Shown piece by piece: positions 19,315 through 27,785 of a stretch of DNA of 64,000 nucleotides (position 1 is the first letter of the stretch; every line of letters starts with the position of its first letter). The notes under the pieces were generated by a model, which did no database searches, had not been told where the DNA came from, and was given only the letters and a program-made list of their open reading frames with translations. The stretch spans positions 310,001 to 374,000 of the forward strand of contig NZ_AP025518.1 in assembly GCF_022179545.1 (NCBI RefSeq), written 5' to 3'. Source of the DNA: Mycolicibacterium fortuitum subsp. fortuitum (GTDB lineage: Bacteria; Actinomycetota; Actinomycetes; Mycobacteriales; Mycobacteriaceae). Both the position numbers and the translations under genes were made by a program.

Positions 19315-19958
19315 CCCGGCTGGCGATCGCCGAGGACAACGCGATCCTGCGCGACGGCCTGACCCAGTTGCTCGTCGAACGCGGTCACGAGGTTGTGGCC
19401 AAGGTCGGCATGGCCGACCAGATCCGCGAGATTGCCCGGAGCTTGCGGCCGGAGGTCTTCGTCATCGACATCCGCATGCCGCCGACCTACACCGATGAGG
19501 GACTTGTCGAGGCGGTCGCGCTCCGTCACTCGAATCCGGATGTCGGCGTCTTGGTGTTCTCGCAATGGGTCGAGACCCGTTATGCCGCTGAGTTGTTGGC
19601 GGGCAACCCGGCAGGGGTGGGCTACCTGCTGAAAGACCGGGTCGCCGATATCGGTGAGTTCGACGCGGCGGTGCGGCGTGTCGCTGCCGGAGGCACTGCA
19701 CTCGACCCCGAGGTGGTTCGCCAATTGATGGGAACCCGACGCAGCGGCGATGCGCTGGCCCGGCTGACTCCGCGCGAACGCGAGGTTCTCGCACTGATGG
19801 CCGAGGGCCATTCGAACAGCGCCCTCGCCGAACACCTGTCGGTCTCCGAACGTGCGGTGGAGAAACACATCGGCGGCATCTTCACCAAGCTGGATCTGCC
19901 GCCGTCGTCCGCCCACCACAGGCGCGTGCTGGCGGTCGTCACTTACCTGAACTCCTGA
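19311..19958 (+). CDS. LuxR/NarL-family response regulator
   Basis: 215 aa. The receiver domain has the acidic pair ED at residues 8-9, phosphoacceptor Asp53 in VFVIDIRMP, and the conserved Lys in GYLLKD. The C-terminal LuxR helix-turn-helix is LTPREREVLALMAEGHSNSALAEHLSVSERAVEKHIGGIF. It is the cognate partner of the overlapping kinase. Targets are unknown; the NmrA-like gene starting about 70 bp downstream is a natural candidate. Confidence 0.92.
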   Translation: MTRLAIAEDNAILRDGLTQLLVERGHEVVAKVGMADQIREIARSLRPEVFVIDIRMPPTYTDEGLVEAVALRHSNPDVGVLVFSQWVETRYAAELLAGNPAGVGYLLKDRVADIGEFDAAVRRVAAGGTALDPEVVRQLMGTRRSGDALARLTPREREVLALMAEGHSNSALAEHLSVSERAVEKHIGGIFTKLDLPPSSAHHRRVLAVVTYLNS

Positions 19959-20031
19959 GCGGCCGGGAATGATTGTCGCCGATCTGGCAGTTGCAGTCCT
20001 TGCTGACACACCGCCAGAAACGGAGTCCACA

Positions 20032-20967
20032 GTGCCTGCAACACCACCACCGGCGGACGGTCCGGACATTCTCGTCATCGGGGCAGGAGAACTCGGCACC
20101 AGTGTGTTGTCCGCGCTCACCCGCCACGTCGCAAGCCGTCCCCGCGCCGCGAACATCGCGGTGCTGTTGCGTCCACGGGAAGGTGCCGACGCGAGAAGCG
20201 ATGCGCGCAGCAAGGAGCTGACCGAGGCGGGTATAGCCATCGAACATGCGGACGTCGCCACCGCATCGGTGGCCGAGCTGGCGGACATCATGGGGCGTTA
20301 CCACACGATCGTCAGCTGCGTCGGTTTCGCGGCCGGCCCGGGCACCCAGCGCAAACTCGCGCAGTCAGCCATCGCCGCCGGCGTATCACGGTTCTTCCCA
20401 TGGCAATTCGGCGTCGACTACGACGAGATAGGGCGCGGCAGCGCACAGCCGCTGTTCGACGAGCAACTCGACGTGCGCGACATGCTGCGAGGCCAGCACG
20501 CCACGGAATGGGTGATCATCTCCACGGGCATGTTCACCAGCTTCCTGTTCGAGCCCGAGTTCGGTGTCGTGGATCTGTCGGGCAATACCGTGCACGCGTT
20601 GGGAAGCTGGGACAACCAGGTCACCCTCACCACACCCGAGGACATCGGTGTACTCACTGCCGATATCGTCTTCGCCGAACCTCGCATTCGCGATACCGTC
20701 GTCTATCTAGCCGGAGACACCATCAGCTACCGGGAACTCGCCGATATCGTTGACCGGGTCCGTGCGACTTCCGTTACCCGCACATTGTGGACCACCGACT
20801 TCCTGGCCGAGCAGCTGCAGCAGCATCCCGAGGACACGATGAGCAAGTACCGGGCGGTGTTCGCTCGCACCAATGGTGTTGCCTGGCCCAAGGATCAGTC
20901 GTACAACGCTGTTCGCGGCATCGACACCATGACCGCCGAGGAATGGGCCCGAGCGAACCTGGCGTGA
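20032..20967 (+). CDS. NmrA-like / aromatic alcohol reductase-type NAD(P) oxidoreductase
   Basis: 311 aa from a GTG at 20032, which has a GGAG site 7 nt upstream; a frame 21 codons longer is open but has no better signal. The N-terminal Rossmann motif is ILVIGAGELGTSVLSAL, followed by TIVSCVGFAAGPGTQ and the FFPWQFGVDYDEIG segment seen in isoflavone-reductase-like and NmrA-type proteins. Such proteins either reduce small substrates or sense NAD(P). It is encoded just after the two-component genes in the same direction and converges on the mmpL gene with a 10-bp gap. Confidence 0.78.
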   Translation: MPATPPPADGPDILVIGAGELGTSVLSALTRHVASRPRAANIAVLLRPREGADARSDARSKELTEAGIAIEHADVATASVAELADIMGRYHTIVSCVGFAAGPGTQRKLAQSAIAAGVSRFFPWQFGVDYDEIGRGSAQPLFDEQLDVRDMLRGQHATEWVIISTGMFTSFLFEPEFGVVDLSGNTVHALGSWDNQVTLTTPEDIGVLTADIVFAEPRIRDTVVYLAGDTISYRELADIVDRVRATSVTRTLWTTDFLAEQLQQHPEDTMSKYRAVFARTNGVAWPKDQSYNAVRGIDTMTAEEWARANLA

Positions 20968-20977
20968 GAACCGGCGG

Positions 20978-23872
20978 CTAGTTCGACGTGGTCGGCTCTG
21001 GCTCCGTTTCGAGCAGTTCGCGTACCGAGGCGCGGGTTCCGTACGGGCGCAACATGCGGCTGGCCGGCCGGGGCCGCACGATCTGTGGCCACCAGAACCA
21101 CCGGCCCAGCAGCGCCGCGATGGACGGTGTCATGAACGATCGCACGATCAGGGTGTCGAAGAGCAGGCCGACACCGATCGTGGTGCCGATCTGTCCGAGG
21201 ACGATGAGATCGCTGAAGATGAACGAGGACATGGTGGCGGCGAACACCAGGCCGGCCGCGGTCACCACCCTGCCGGTGCCGGCCATGGCGCGGATCACGC
21301 CGGTTTTGAGCCCGGCCCCGATCTCTTCCTGGAACCGGGATATCAACAGCAGGTTGTAGTCGGCACCGACCGCCAGCAGCAGGATGATGGCCAGCGCGAG
21401 CACGATCCAATACAGCTGGATGCCGAAGATGTACTGCCACACCAGAACCGAAAGGCCGAAGGACGCGCCCAACGACAACACCACAGTCCCGACGATGACC
21501 ATCGCGGCGACCAGGCTGCGGGTGATGAACATCATGATGAGCAGGATGAGGCTGATCGCCGCCAGTGCGGCGATGAGCAGATCGTATTTGGCGCCGTCCT
21601 GGATGTCCTTGTACGCCGAGGCGGTTCCGGCCACATAGATCTTGGCGTCCGACAGGGGAGTGGCCTTGATCGCGTCAAACGCGGAGTCCTTGAGGGCGTC
21701 GATGTGTGAGATGCCTTCCGGCGTAGCGGGGGTGCCCTCATGGGTGATGATCATGCGGGCGGCCTTGCCGTCGGGCGAGAGGAACAGTTTCAGGCCGCGT
21801 TTGAAGTCGGGGTTGTCGAAGGCCTCCGGCGGCAGATAGAACGAGTCGTCGTTCTTCGCCGAGTCGAAGGCCTGCCCCATGGCGGTCGCGTTCTGAAGCG
21901 CCTCCTGGGACTGCGAGTTGGTGCCCGCCGTGGTCGCGTAGTTCGACAGGGTCAGGTCGCGGTTGCGTTCCTGGATGGCGATCTGCGGCGGGAGCAGCGC
22001 GACCAGTTTCGGCTGGAGAGCGTCGAGCTTGTCCAGACTTGCCGTGATCTGGCCGAACTGATCACTGAGTTTGTCGATGCCGTCGAGGGCGTCGAACACC
22101 GATCTCAGCGCTGCGCACATGGGGATGTCGAAACAGTGCGGCTCCCAGTAGAAGTAGTTGCGCAGCGGGCGGAACTGATCGTCGAAATTGGCGATCTTGT
22201 CGCGCAGGTCGTTAACGATCGCCACGGTGTCGTGGAACGCCTGGGTCTGCTCATGGGTAGCGGCAGCGCTGGCCTGCTGCAGCGCGACCTGCTGCTTGAG
22301 GATGTTGATGGTGTTGGACAGCTCGCCTGCCTGCTTGAGCAGATCCGCCGCGCGGTCCTGCTGGTAACCCAGATTCATGATCTGGCTGGCACTTTGCGCG
22401 CTGATCTGAAACGGGATGGAGCTGTGCTTGATCGGTGTGCCCAAGGGCCGGGTGATCGACTGGACCAGGGCGATGCCGCGGGTGTGCAGCACGGCTTTGG
22501 CGACGCGTTCGAGGACCAGCATGTCGGCGGGGTTGCGCATGTCGTGATCGGTTTCGATCATCAGTAGCTCGGGGTTGAGCCGGGCTTCCGAGAAGTGGCG
22601 GGTGGCGGCGGTGTACCCGATGTTGGCCGGTGCCGATTCCGGTAGGTAGGGCCGGCCGTCGTAGCTGGTCTTGTAGCCGGGGAGGGCCAGCAGACCGACG
22701 AGCGCGATCAGACACGACACCACCAGGATGGGGCCGGGCCACCGCACGATCGCGGTCCCGATGCGGCGCCATCGTGGTGCACGTGGGTTGCGTTTGGGCT
22801 CAAGGAGTCCGAACCGGCTGCCGATGGTCAAGACCGCGGGCCCGAGTGTCAGCGCGGCCACCAATGTCACCAGCACGCCGATGGCGGCCGGTATGCCCAG
22901 GGTCTGGAAGTAGGGCAGCCGGGTGAAGTGCAGGCAGGCGACGGCGCCGGCGATGGTCAGCCCGGAGCCGACGATGACGTGCACGGTGCCGCGAAACATG
23001 TCGTGATACGCGGCTTCTCGGTCCATGCCGCGGCTACGCGCTTCGTGATAGCGCCCGACGATGAAGATGCCGTAGTCCGTGCCCGCGGCTATCGCCAACA
23101 GGGTCAGCAGGTTGGTCGAATAGGTGGACAGGCCGATGACCCCGTAATGCGCGAGCGCGGCGACGATGCCGCGTGCGGCCGCCAGTTCGATCAGGACCGT
23201 CACCAGCATGAGCAGCATCGTGATCAGCGATCGGTACACCACGAGCAGCATCACTGCGATCACCAAGAAGGTTATGCCGGTAACCTTTTCGGTGCCCTCG
23301 CTGCCGACCTCGAAGTTGTCGGTGATCAGCGGTGCGGCGCCGGTGACGTAGGCCTTGACCCCCGGCGGTGGCGGGACGCTCGCGACGATCTCGCGGATGG
23401 CGTCGACCGATTGGTTCGACAGCGCCTCGCCCTGGTTACCGGCGAGATAGACCTGCACCAGAGCGGCCTTGCCGTCCTTGCTCTGGGATCCGCCGGCGGT
23501 GAGCGGGTCGCCCCAGAAATCCTGGATGTGTTCGACGTGCTTGGTGTCCTCGGCCAGCCGCTTCACCAGAGTGTCGTAGAAACGGTGGGCGTCATCGCCC
23601 AGGGGTTGTTCCCCTTCGAGCACGATCATGGCCGCGCTGTCGGAGTCGAATTCGTCGAAGACCTGGCCGATGTGGCGCATCGCCATGGTCGATGGCGCGT
23701 CGGGAGCGTTCAATCCGACCGAGCGAGCTGCACCGACGACTTCCAGTTGTGGCACAAGGATATTGGTCAGCGCGGCGATGGCGACCCACAGCAGGACGAT
23801 CGGCACGGCCAGGGCACGGATGGTCCGCGCCGTCCGGGAGCCTTCGGCAGGTTCGGGACTGTGGGCACTCAT
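20978..23872 (-). CDS. MmpL-family RND transporter
   Basis: About 964 aa. The architecture is standard MmpL: TM1 near residues 18-38 ([20 protein letters not shown]), a periplasmic loop, a cluster of helices ([17 protein letters not shown]), a second long loop rich in coiled-coil-forming Gln/Leu (about residues 430-680), and a C-terminal helix cluster with [10 protein letters not shown] use the ATG at 23872, which overlaps the mmpS stop by 4 bp; the 55 codons upstream are the mmpS gene in another frame. MmpL/MmpS pairs export lipids or siderophores, or act as drug efflux pumps. The substrate is unknown. Confidence 0.9.
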   Translation of the reverse strand: MSAHSPEPAEGSRTARTIRALAVPIVLLWVAIAALTNILVPQLEVVGAARSVGLNAPDAPSTMAMRHIGQVFDEFDSDSAAMIVLEGEQPLGDDAHRFYDTLVKRLAEDTKHVEHIQDFWGDPLTAGGSQSKDGKAALVQVYLAGNQGEALSNQSVDAIREIVASVPPPPGVKAYVTGAAPLITDNFEVGSEGTEKVTGITFLVIAVMLLVVYRSLITMLLMLVTVLIELAAARGIVAALAHYGVIGLSTYSTNLLTLLAIAAGTDYGIFIVGRYHEARSRGMDREAAYHDMFRGTVHVIVGSGLTIAGAVACLHFTRLPYFQTLGIPAAIGVLVTLVAALTLGPAVLTIGSRFGLLEPKRNPRAPRWRRIGTAIVRWPGPILVVSCLIALVGLLALPGYKTSYDGRPYLPESAPANIGYTAATRHFSEARLNPELLMIETDHDMRNPADMLVLERVAKAVLHTRGIALVQSITRPLGTPIKHSSIPFQISAQSASQIMNLGYQQDRAADLLKQAGELSNTINILKQQVALQQASAAATHEQTQAFHDTVAIVNDLRDKIANFDDQFRPLRNYFYWEPHCFDIPMCAALRSVFDALDGIDKLSDQFGQITASLDKLDALQPKLVALLPPQIAIQERNRDLTLSNYATTAGTNSQSQEALQNATAMGQAFDSAKNDDSFYLPPEAFDNPDFKRGLKLFLSPDGKAARMIITHEGTPATPEGISHIDALKDSAFDAIKATPLSDAKIYVAGTASAYKDIQDGAKYDLLIAALAAISLILLIMMFITRSLVAAMVIVGTVVLSLGASFGLSVLVWQYIFGIQLYWIVLALAIILLLAVGADYNLLLISRFQEEIGAGLKTGVIRAMAGTGRVVTAAGLVFAATMSSFIFSDLIVLGQIGTTIGVGLLFDTLIVRSFMTPSIAALLGRWFWWPQIVRPRPASRMLRPYGTRASVRELLETEPEPTTSN

Positions 23873-24315
23873 GCGGACTTGTCCAAGCAGGCGATGTAGC
23901 CGTTCACGTTGTCGGTGGACCTTTCGTCCTTGACCACACCATTGACGGTGATGCGGCACCCGATGTAGTCGCCATCGCCTTGTGCCCGCAGGTCGGCGAA
24001 CAGGGTTGGGTCGTCGGTGACCAGCATCTGCGACCACGGCAGGGAGACGTCCTCGGCCCGTTGCGGCTGGGCGTCGATGTCGAGGTAGTTGATGGTGGCA
24101 ACCGAGCCAGGCGGGCCGAACACTTCGAAGAGAACCCGCTTCGGGTTGTAGCCGGTGTTCTCCAGAGTGTCGGCGCTGGGCCGCGACACCTCGTTGTCGG
24201 AACCGAAGATCCCGTGCAACCGACTGACGGTAAAGGCGACGACGGCCACCACGAGGACGGCCACGATCACCGTCCAGCGTCGCCTGACCAGGCTTCCTAC
24301 CGAGATCCCCTGCAT
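23869..24315 (-). CDS. MmpS-family membrane protein
   Basis: 148 aa. One N-terminal membrane helix ([25 protein letters not shown]) is followed by an extracytoplasmic beta-rich domain with [27 protein letters not shown] and CRITVNG, all family landmarks of MmpS. The ATG at 24315 has an AAAGG-type site and gives the usual MmpS length; the longer frame crosses the operator. It is the accessory partner of the overlapping mmpL and is divergent from a TetR regulator. Confidence 0.88.
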   Translation of the reverse strand: MQGISVGSLVRRRWTVIVAVLVVAVVAFTVSRLHGIFGSDNEVSRPSADTLENTGYNPKRVLFEVFGPPGSVATINYLDIDAQPQRAEDVSLPWSQMLVTDDPTLFADLRAQGDGDYIGCRITVNGVVKDERSTDNVNGYIACLDKSA

Positions 24316-24389
24316 CTCAGAGCCTTTCGACAACCGGCGCTCGGCGCACCGGGTAGCGAGAGTCGTTGGCCGTTCCAAGCACCTGAACG

Positions 24390-24403
24390 GTACCGTACGG
24401 TAC
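24390..24403. promoter_or_regulatory. TetR-type operator between mmpS and tetR
   Basis: GTACCGTACGGTAC is a perfect 14-bp palindrome in the divergent promoter space, 75 bp from the mmpS start and 60 bp from the tetR start. It is the obvious site for autoregulation by the adjacent TetR and for control of mmpS-mmpL. A closely similar sequence occurs upstream of fadE5. Confidence 0.7.
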
Positions 24404-24462
24404 TCTCTGAGATAGGGCAATACCTATGGACAGCGGACATGGGCGGTCGCGAAAGGTTCTCG

Positions 24463-25056
24463 GTGTCTTCCACTTCGACAACACACGATGCTTCGGCTTC
24501 TCAATGGACCGAACGTGAATCGGAGTTGTTGGCCGTGACGTTGCGGCTGTTACAGCAGCACGGATACGACCGGTTGACCGTGGAGGCCGTGGCGACGGAA
24601 GCCAAGTCGAGCAAAGCCACCATCTACCGGAGGTGGCCGTCGAAGACCGAGCTTGTCCTGGCTGCCTTCATCGAAGGCACTCGGGTTCAGCTGGTGCCGC
24701 CGCGCACCGGCTCGTTACGCACTGATCTGCTGACCATCGGAACCTCGGTATGCACCCAGGCACGTGAGCATGGCAGCACGATGAGCGCGATCATGTCGGA
24801 GATCGCGCATAGCCCGGAGCTGAGTGCGGCGCTGCAGAGCCAGTTCGTCCTGCAGCGCAAGAAGCTCATGCGTGACGTGTTGACCGAGGCGGTCGAGCGG
24901 GGAGAGATCAAGGCCCAGGCCATCCATGACGAACTGTGGGATGTGATGCCCGGCTATCTCGTGTTTCGATCGTTGATACCGGGCCGCCCGCCGACGGAGG
25001 CGACGGTTCGCGCGCTGGTCGACGATGTCCTGATGCCCAGCCTCACCCGGTTCTGA
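24463..25056 (+). CDS. TetR/AcrR-family regulator
   Basis: 197 aa from the GTG at 24463, which has GAAAGG 6 nt upstream; an ATG at 24439 in the same frame is an alternative. The N-terminal helix-turn-helix is LTVEAVATEAKSSKATIYRRWPSKTELVLAAF. The C-terminal domain matches the TetR_C type with MSAIMSEIAHSPELSAAL. It is divergent from mmpS-mmpL with a palindrome between, so it most likely represses that pump. The ligand is unknown. Confidence 0.9.
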   Translation: MSSTSTTHDASASQWTERESELLAVTLRLLQQHGYDRLTVEAVATEAKSSKATIYRRWPSKTELVLAAFIEGTRVQLVPPRTGSLRTDLLTIGTSVCTQAREHGSTMSAIMSEIAHSPELSAALQSQFVLQRKKLMRDVLTEAVERGEIKAQAIHDELWDVMPGYLVFRSLIPGRPPTEATVRALVDDVLMPSLTRF

Positions 25057-25068
25057 GCGGATGCCCCG

Positions 25069-25362
25069 TCAGTGGCGGCGCCACCACACGAGCAGACCGA
25101 TTGCGGCGAGCGTGGCGATGACAGCGGCGACCGGGATCGCCGGCTTGGACTTTGCGGCCTCGGTTGCCGCATGCGCCCGGTCGACGACGGCTTCCTTCGT
25201 CTCGGCGGCCTTGTCCTGTGCGCGGCCCTTGACGTCGAGCTTGTCGGACAACGCAGCCACGGTTTGACCCAGCTCGTCGCGGGTCTTGTCGATGTCGGAC
25301 TGGAGTTCCTCGATGCCGGCGTCCGGACCCGGTTCGGGCGGAAGGCGATCAGCGCTGGCCAT
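25069..25362 (-). CDS. DUF3618 small membrane protein
   Basis: 97 aa from the ATG at 25362, which has AAGGAGG 6 nt upstream. The DUF3618 core IEELQSDIDKTRDELGQTVAALSDKLDVKGRAQDKA is followed by an Ala-rich helix and one C-terminal membrane segment (IPVAAVIATLAAIGLLVWWRR). Its start overlaps the end of the Holin-X gene, so the two are co-transcribed. The function is not established; such genes are often stress-induced envelope proteins. Confidence 0.8.
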   Translation of the reverse strand: MASADRLPPEPGPDAGIEELQSDIDKTRDELGQTVAALSDKLDVKGRAQDKAAETKEAVVDRAHAATEAAKSKPAIPVAAVIATLAAIGLLVWWRRH

Positions 25363-25759
25363 GTCGTGCCTCCTTGAGCTCATCGAGATCCTGCTTGACG
25401 CTGTCGACCGATTCGGCGGCAGGTGGTGGCACCTGCTTCGCGTGGCTGCGGCTGACCATCGCGGCCACTGCGGCGCCGATGAACAGCGCGGCAGCGACGA
25501 TGATCGCGGCAGCCCATACCGGCAGGGCCAGCGAGATCGCGGCCACGGCGGCGGCGATGGCCGTCATCAGGCCCAGCACCGCCAGCAGGCCGGCGGCACT
25601 GATCAACCCGGCGCCGATGCCGGCGTGACGCGCCGATCCGTGGAACTCGCGTTGCGCCAACCGGAGCTCGTCGCGGACCAGTCGTGTCGTCTGCTCCTGC
25701 AATTGGCCCAGTAGCTGTGCTGTGGACGGTTCGTTGATCGTTTTCTGTTGAGTAGTCAT
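25349..25759 (-). CDS. Phage holin family / Holin-X (DUF1469) membrane protein
   Basis: 136 aa. An amphipathic N-terminal helix (LLGQLQEQTTRLVRDELRLAQREF) is followed by two membrane helices (GAGLISAAGLLAVLGLMTAI and VWAAAIIVAAALFIGAAVAA), the layout of the actinobacterial Holin-X family. There is no sign of a prophage nearby, so a holin role is unlikely. It is the first gene of a two-gene unit with the DUF3618 gene, downstream of a plausible SigF promoter. Confidence 0.8.
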   Translation of the reverse strand: MTTQQKTINEPSTAQLLGQLQEQTTRLVRDELRLAQREFHGSARHAGIGAGLISAAGLLAVLGLMTAIAAAVAAISLALPVWAAAIIVAAALFIGAAVAAMVSRSHAKQVPPPAAESVDSVKQDLDELKEARHGQR

Positions 25760-25797
25760 CGTGGGCCTTCCCCAGGCGTACTGCTTCTCTCACAGCA

Positions 25798-25824
25798 GTG
25801 CCCGACTCGGGCTCGGGCAAAACC
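25798..25824 (-). promoter_or_regulatory. Probable SigF promoter of the Holin-X/DUF3618 unit
   Basis: On the minus strand GGTTTT (plus 25819-25824) and GGGCAC (plus 25798-25803) give GTTT-N16-GGGCAC, close to the mycobacterial SigF pattern GTTT-N(15-17)-GGGTAT. The -10 differs at two positions. Confidence 0.4.
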
Positions 25825-25841
25825 TGGAACAGACAAGAGCC

Positions 25842-25866
25842 GTTAGATCTTGCCTGTTCCGGGTAT
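25842..25866 (+). promoter_or_regulatory. Probable SigF promoter of the DUF4235 gene
   Basis: GTTA at 25842-25845, a 15-nt spacer and an exact GGGTAT at 25861-25866 fit the SigF consensus with one -35 mismatch. It lies about 30 nt before the DUF4235 start and back to back with the promoter on the other strand. Confidence 0.55.
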
Positions 25867-25896
25867 CCGCACTGGCAGCCGTTGTGAGGAGAATCC

Positions 25897-26169
25897 GTGA
25901 GCCGAGTCTCGAAAGTGCTGTACATGCCGTTGTCGATGGCGACAAGCGTGGGCGGGGGCCTGTTGGCCGGCGCGTTGTTCACCCAGATCTGGAAGCGCAT
26001 CGATGAGCCGAACCGCGAACCGCCCGATCCCAAGGATCTGAATCGGTCCGCCGCCAAAGCCTTGACGGCAGCAGCTATCCAGGGACTGGTTTTCGGGTTG
26101 GTCCGCGCGGCCGTCGACCGGGCAGGAGCCAAAGGGTACCGGGCATTGGCCCATGAATCGCCGGTCTGA
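25897..26169 (+). CDS. DUF4235 membrane protein
   Basis: 90 aa from a GTG with a GAGGAGA site. The DUF4235 pattern is clear: an N-terminal glycine-rich membrane helix (LSMATSVGGGLLAGALFTQIWKRI), the segment EPPDPKDLNRSAAKALTAAAIQGLVFGLVRAAVDR and a short tail. It is a single gene divergent from the Holin-X/DUF3618 unit. The three genes and the divergent SigF-like promoters look like one stress-responsive envelope group. The molecular role is unknown. Confidence 0.82.
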   Translation: MSRVSKVLYMPLSMATSVGGGLLAGALFTQIWKRIDEPNREPPDPKDLNRSAAKALTAAAIQGLVFGLVRAAVDRAGAKGYRALAHESPV

Positions 26170-26178
26170 GGCGGACGG

Positions 26179-26451
26179 TTATCCGCTCGGGCGGCCGATG
26201 ATCTTGCGTAGTCGGGTGCCCGTCGGGTAATCCAGCACCATCGGCGTGCCGGCCCCGGTCGGCTCGGAGGTCAGGATCACCCTCGGTTGTTCGCCGGTGG
26301 ACAGCTTGTTGCGCAATTCCACCTTGGCAACGCGGAAGACGTGGGTCCGCGGATCGTCGTCACCGGACAGGGACAAGACATCGCCGACACGAACATGTTC
26401 CACCACAACATTTTCGGTGCCTGGGCCGTTCGAATCGCCCTGCTCGGTCAT
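26179..26451 (-). CDS. Small conserved-type hypothetical protein
   Basis: 90-aa soluble protein of beta character (VVEHVRVGDVLSLSGDDDPRTHVFRVAKVEL, then PRVILTSEPTGAGTPMVLDYP). No family recognised; the pattern suggests a small beta-barrel. Its start overlaps the stop of the upstream gene by 4 bp (ATGA), so the two are translationally coupled. It converges on the DUF4235 gene with a 9-bp gap. Confidence 0.65.
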   Translation of the reverse strand: MTEQGDSNGPGTENVVVEHVRVGDVLSLSGDDDPRTHVFRVAKVELRNKLSTGEQPRVILTSEPTGAGTPMVLDYPTGTRLRKIIGRPSG

Positions 26452-26936
26452 TCGGACCAGGCCCGTCGGCTGGTTGCGCGGACGCGGCTGAAGGCGACGT
26501 GATGCGACCCTTCGCAGCGTGCGGCGGTGAGCGGGTCGGTTCGGCGGTCCTCGGCGCGGTTGATGTGCCGGCCGAGTGCCCGCTTTTGCTGCTTGGTCAG
26601 CGACTGGCCGCGGCGAGCCAGGAGATCCAGCTGTTGCCAGCTGAGCCCGTCGAGTTCACCGTCGGCGTCGTGCGTGGCGACAACGACACACCCGCGCAGC
26701 AGAGGAACCGTCTTGGGTGTGAACTCTGTTGTGGCCAGCAGGAGTTCGGTGGCCTTGCGGTTCACGTGGCGCTGGCACGAGTGCGTGGACGGGCTGAACC
26801 AGAAGTCGAATTGCCGATCGGCGGAGGTCAGACAGTGCAACCCGCGGTCATGGACGAGTTGGTTTATGTCGGCGGTGCTGTAGGCCCGGGTTTCATAGAC
26901 GGCGCCGTTGACGCTGAGATACAGGACTGTGTTCAT
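26448..26936 (-). CDS. Hypothetical protein, coupled to the 90-aa gene
   Basis: 162 aa, no family recognised. The N-terminus MNTVLYLSVNGAVYETRAYSTADINQLV is beta-alpha in character, and the middle contains FDFWFSPSTHSCQRHVNRKATELLLATT. The C-terminus is Arg-rich (GRHINRAEDRRTDPLTA). It may bind nucleic acid, but nothing decisive is visible. It overlaps the following small gene by 4 bp. Codon use looks like its neighbours. Confidence 0.6.
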   Translation of the reverse strand: MNTVLYLSVNGAVYETRAYSTADINQLVHDRGLHCLTSADRQFDFWFSPSTHSCQRHVNRKATELLLATTEFTPKTVPLLRGCVVVATHDADGELDGLSWQQLDLLARRGQSLTKQQKRALGRHINRAEDRRTDPLTAARCEGSHHVAFSRVRATSRRAWSE

Positions 26937-27052
26937 GGTGATGTTCCATTCGCCTCTTTCTTTTCACTGCGGCCGCAGGTGCGCGGCGCTGTTACTGAAG
27001 TTACCCCTGTGGCAAATGGGATAAACCTTGGTAACGATCAGAACACATTCGT

Positions 27053-27685
27053 TCAGCGCAGTCCATTGAGCGCCCAGATCGTCAGATAGGCCAACCCGAA
27101 GAAGGCCGCGACAGCTACCGCGACGCCCGTCGACTGCACATAGGACAGCGGTGCGCGCATCCAGTCGAACGTCGCCGCGACCACCGCATCCGGCCGGGTT
27201 ACCAGATCCCAGGAGTTCCATCGCTGGAACCGGCCGATGACCACACCGACCGCGCAGGCCGCGACGGACAACACGACGGCCAGCCAGCCCCAGAACCCGC
27301 CGAACTCGTCGTTCAGCCGGCGGTGTACCAACAGGAGTGACACCACTCCCAGCAGGATCCCGGTCCACGCGGCGAATCCGTACTGCAGCACGTGGCGCCA
27401 CAGTTCGTAACCCTCGCCGAGGTGGACCAGATCGGTCACCAGATAGGGCGCGTTCGGCAGGAACGCCAGCCAACCGAGGCCCAGCGGCAGCAACCACAGT
27501 CGGCGCTCGACCAGATCGAACGCGATCGCCAACACCATCGGGATCCAGGCCAGCACCAGGTTCCACACCAGGAACTTGGTCGGGTAGGACATCGGGGCAG
27601 CCGGATCGGTGATCCCAAGAGCGAGGGTCAGCGCCGTCGTCGCCATCAGCGAGACGACCAGCAGGATGCCACGGGCTTCGGTCAT
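27053..27685 (-). CDS. DUF1361 membrane protein
   Basis: 210-aa polytopic membrane protein with six to seven hydrophobic segments. The family landmark FLPNAPYLVTDLVHL lies near residue 78, and SYPTKFLVWNLVLAWIPM precedes it. Function unknown. It is a single minus-strand gene downstream of the fadE5 terminator hairpin. Confidence 0.82.
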   Translation of the reverse strand: MTEARGILLVVSLMATTALTLALGITDPAAPMSYPTKFLVWNLVLAWIPMVLAIAFDLVERRLWLLPLGLGWLAFLPNAPYLVTDLVHLGEGYELWRHVLQYGFAAWTGILLGVVSLLLVHRRLNDEFGGFWGWLAVVLSVAACAVGVVIGRFQRWNSWDLVTRPDAVVAATFDWMRAPLSYVQSTGVAVAVAAFFGLAYLTIWALNGLR

Positions 27686-27720
27686 GCGGTCCAGTTTGCC
27701 TGTCCCTCATCGAATCCCGA

Positions 27721-27778
27721 CGAGCAGACGCAAAAACCCCCAATTCCATTCGGAAAAGGGGGTTTTTGCGTCTGCTCG
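27721..27778. terminator. 21-bp perfect hairpin after fadE5
   Basis: Arms at 27721-27741 and 27758-27778 pair perfectly over 21 bp with a 16-nt loop. The arm begins CGAGCAGACGCAAA. It starts 8 nt after the fadE5 stop and has T-rich sequence in both arms, so it should terminate fadE5 transcription. The outer half of the arm recurs in the hairpin at 30955-31012. Confidence 0.8.
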
Positions 27779-27785
27779 CGCAGGT

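Noticed and set aside
23692..24462. Long N-terminal extension of the TetR regulator
   Set aside because: It would cross the mmpS gene and the operator. The TetR helix-turn-helix begins soon after the GTG at 24463, which has its own ribosome binding site.
25349..25759. Holin-X gene as evidence of a prophage
   Set aside because: There are no phage structural, integrase or lysis genes around; the family is common in actinobacterial chromosomes.
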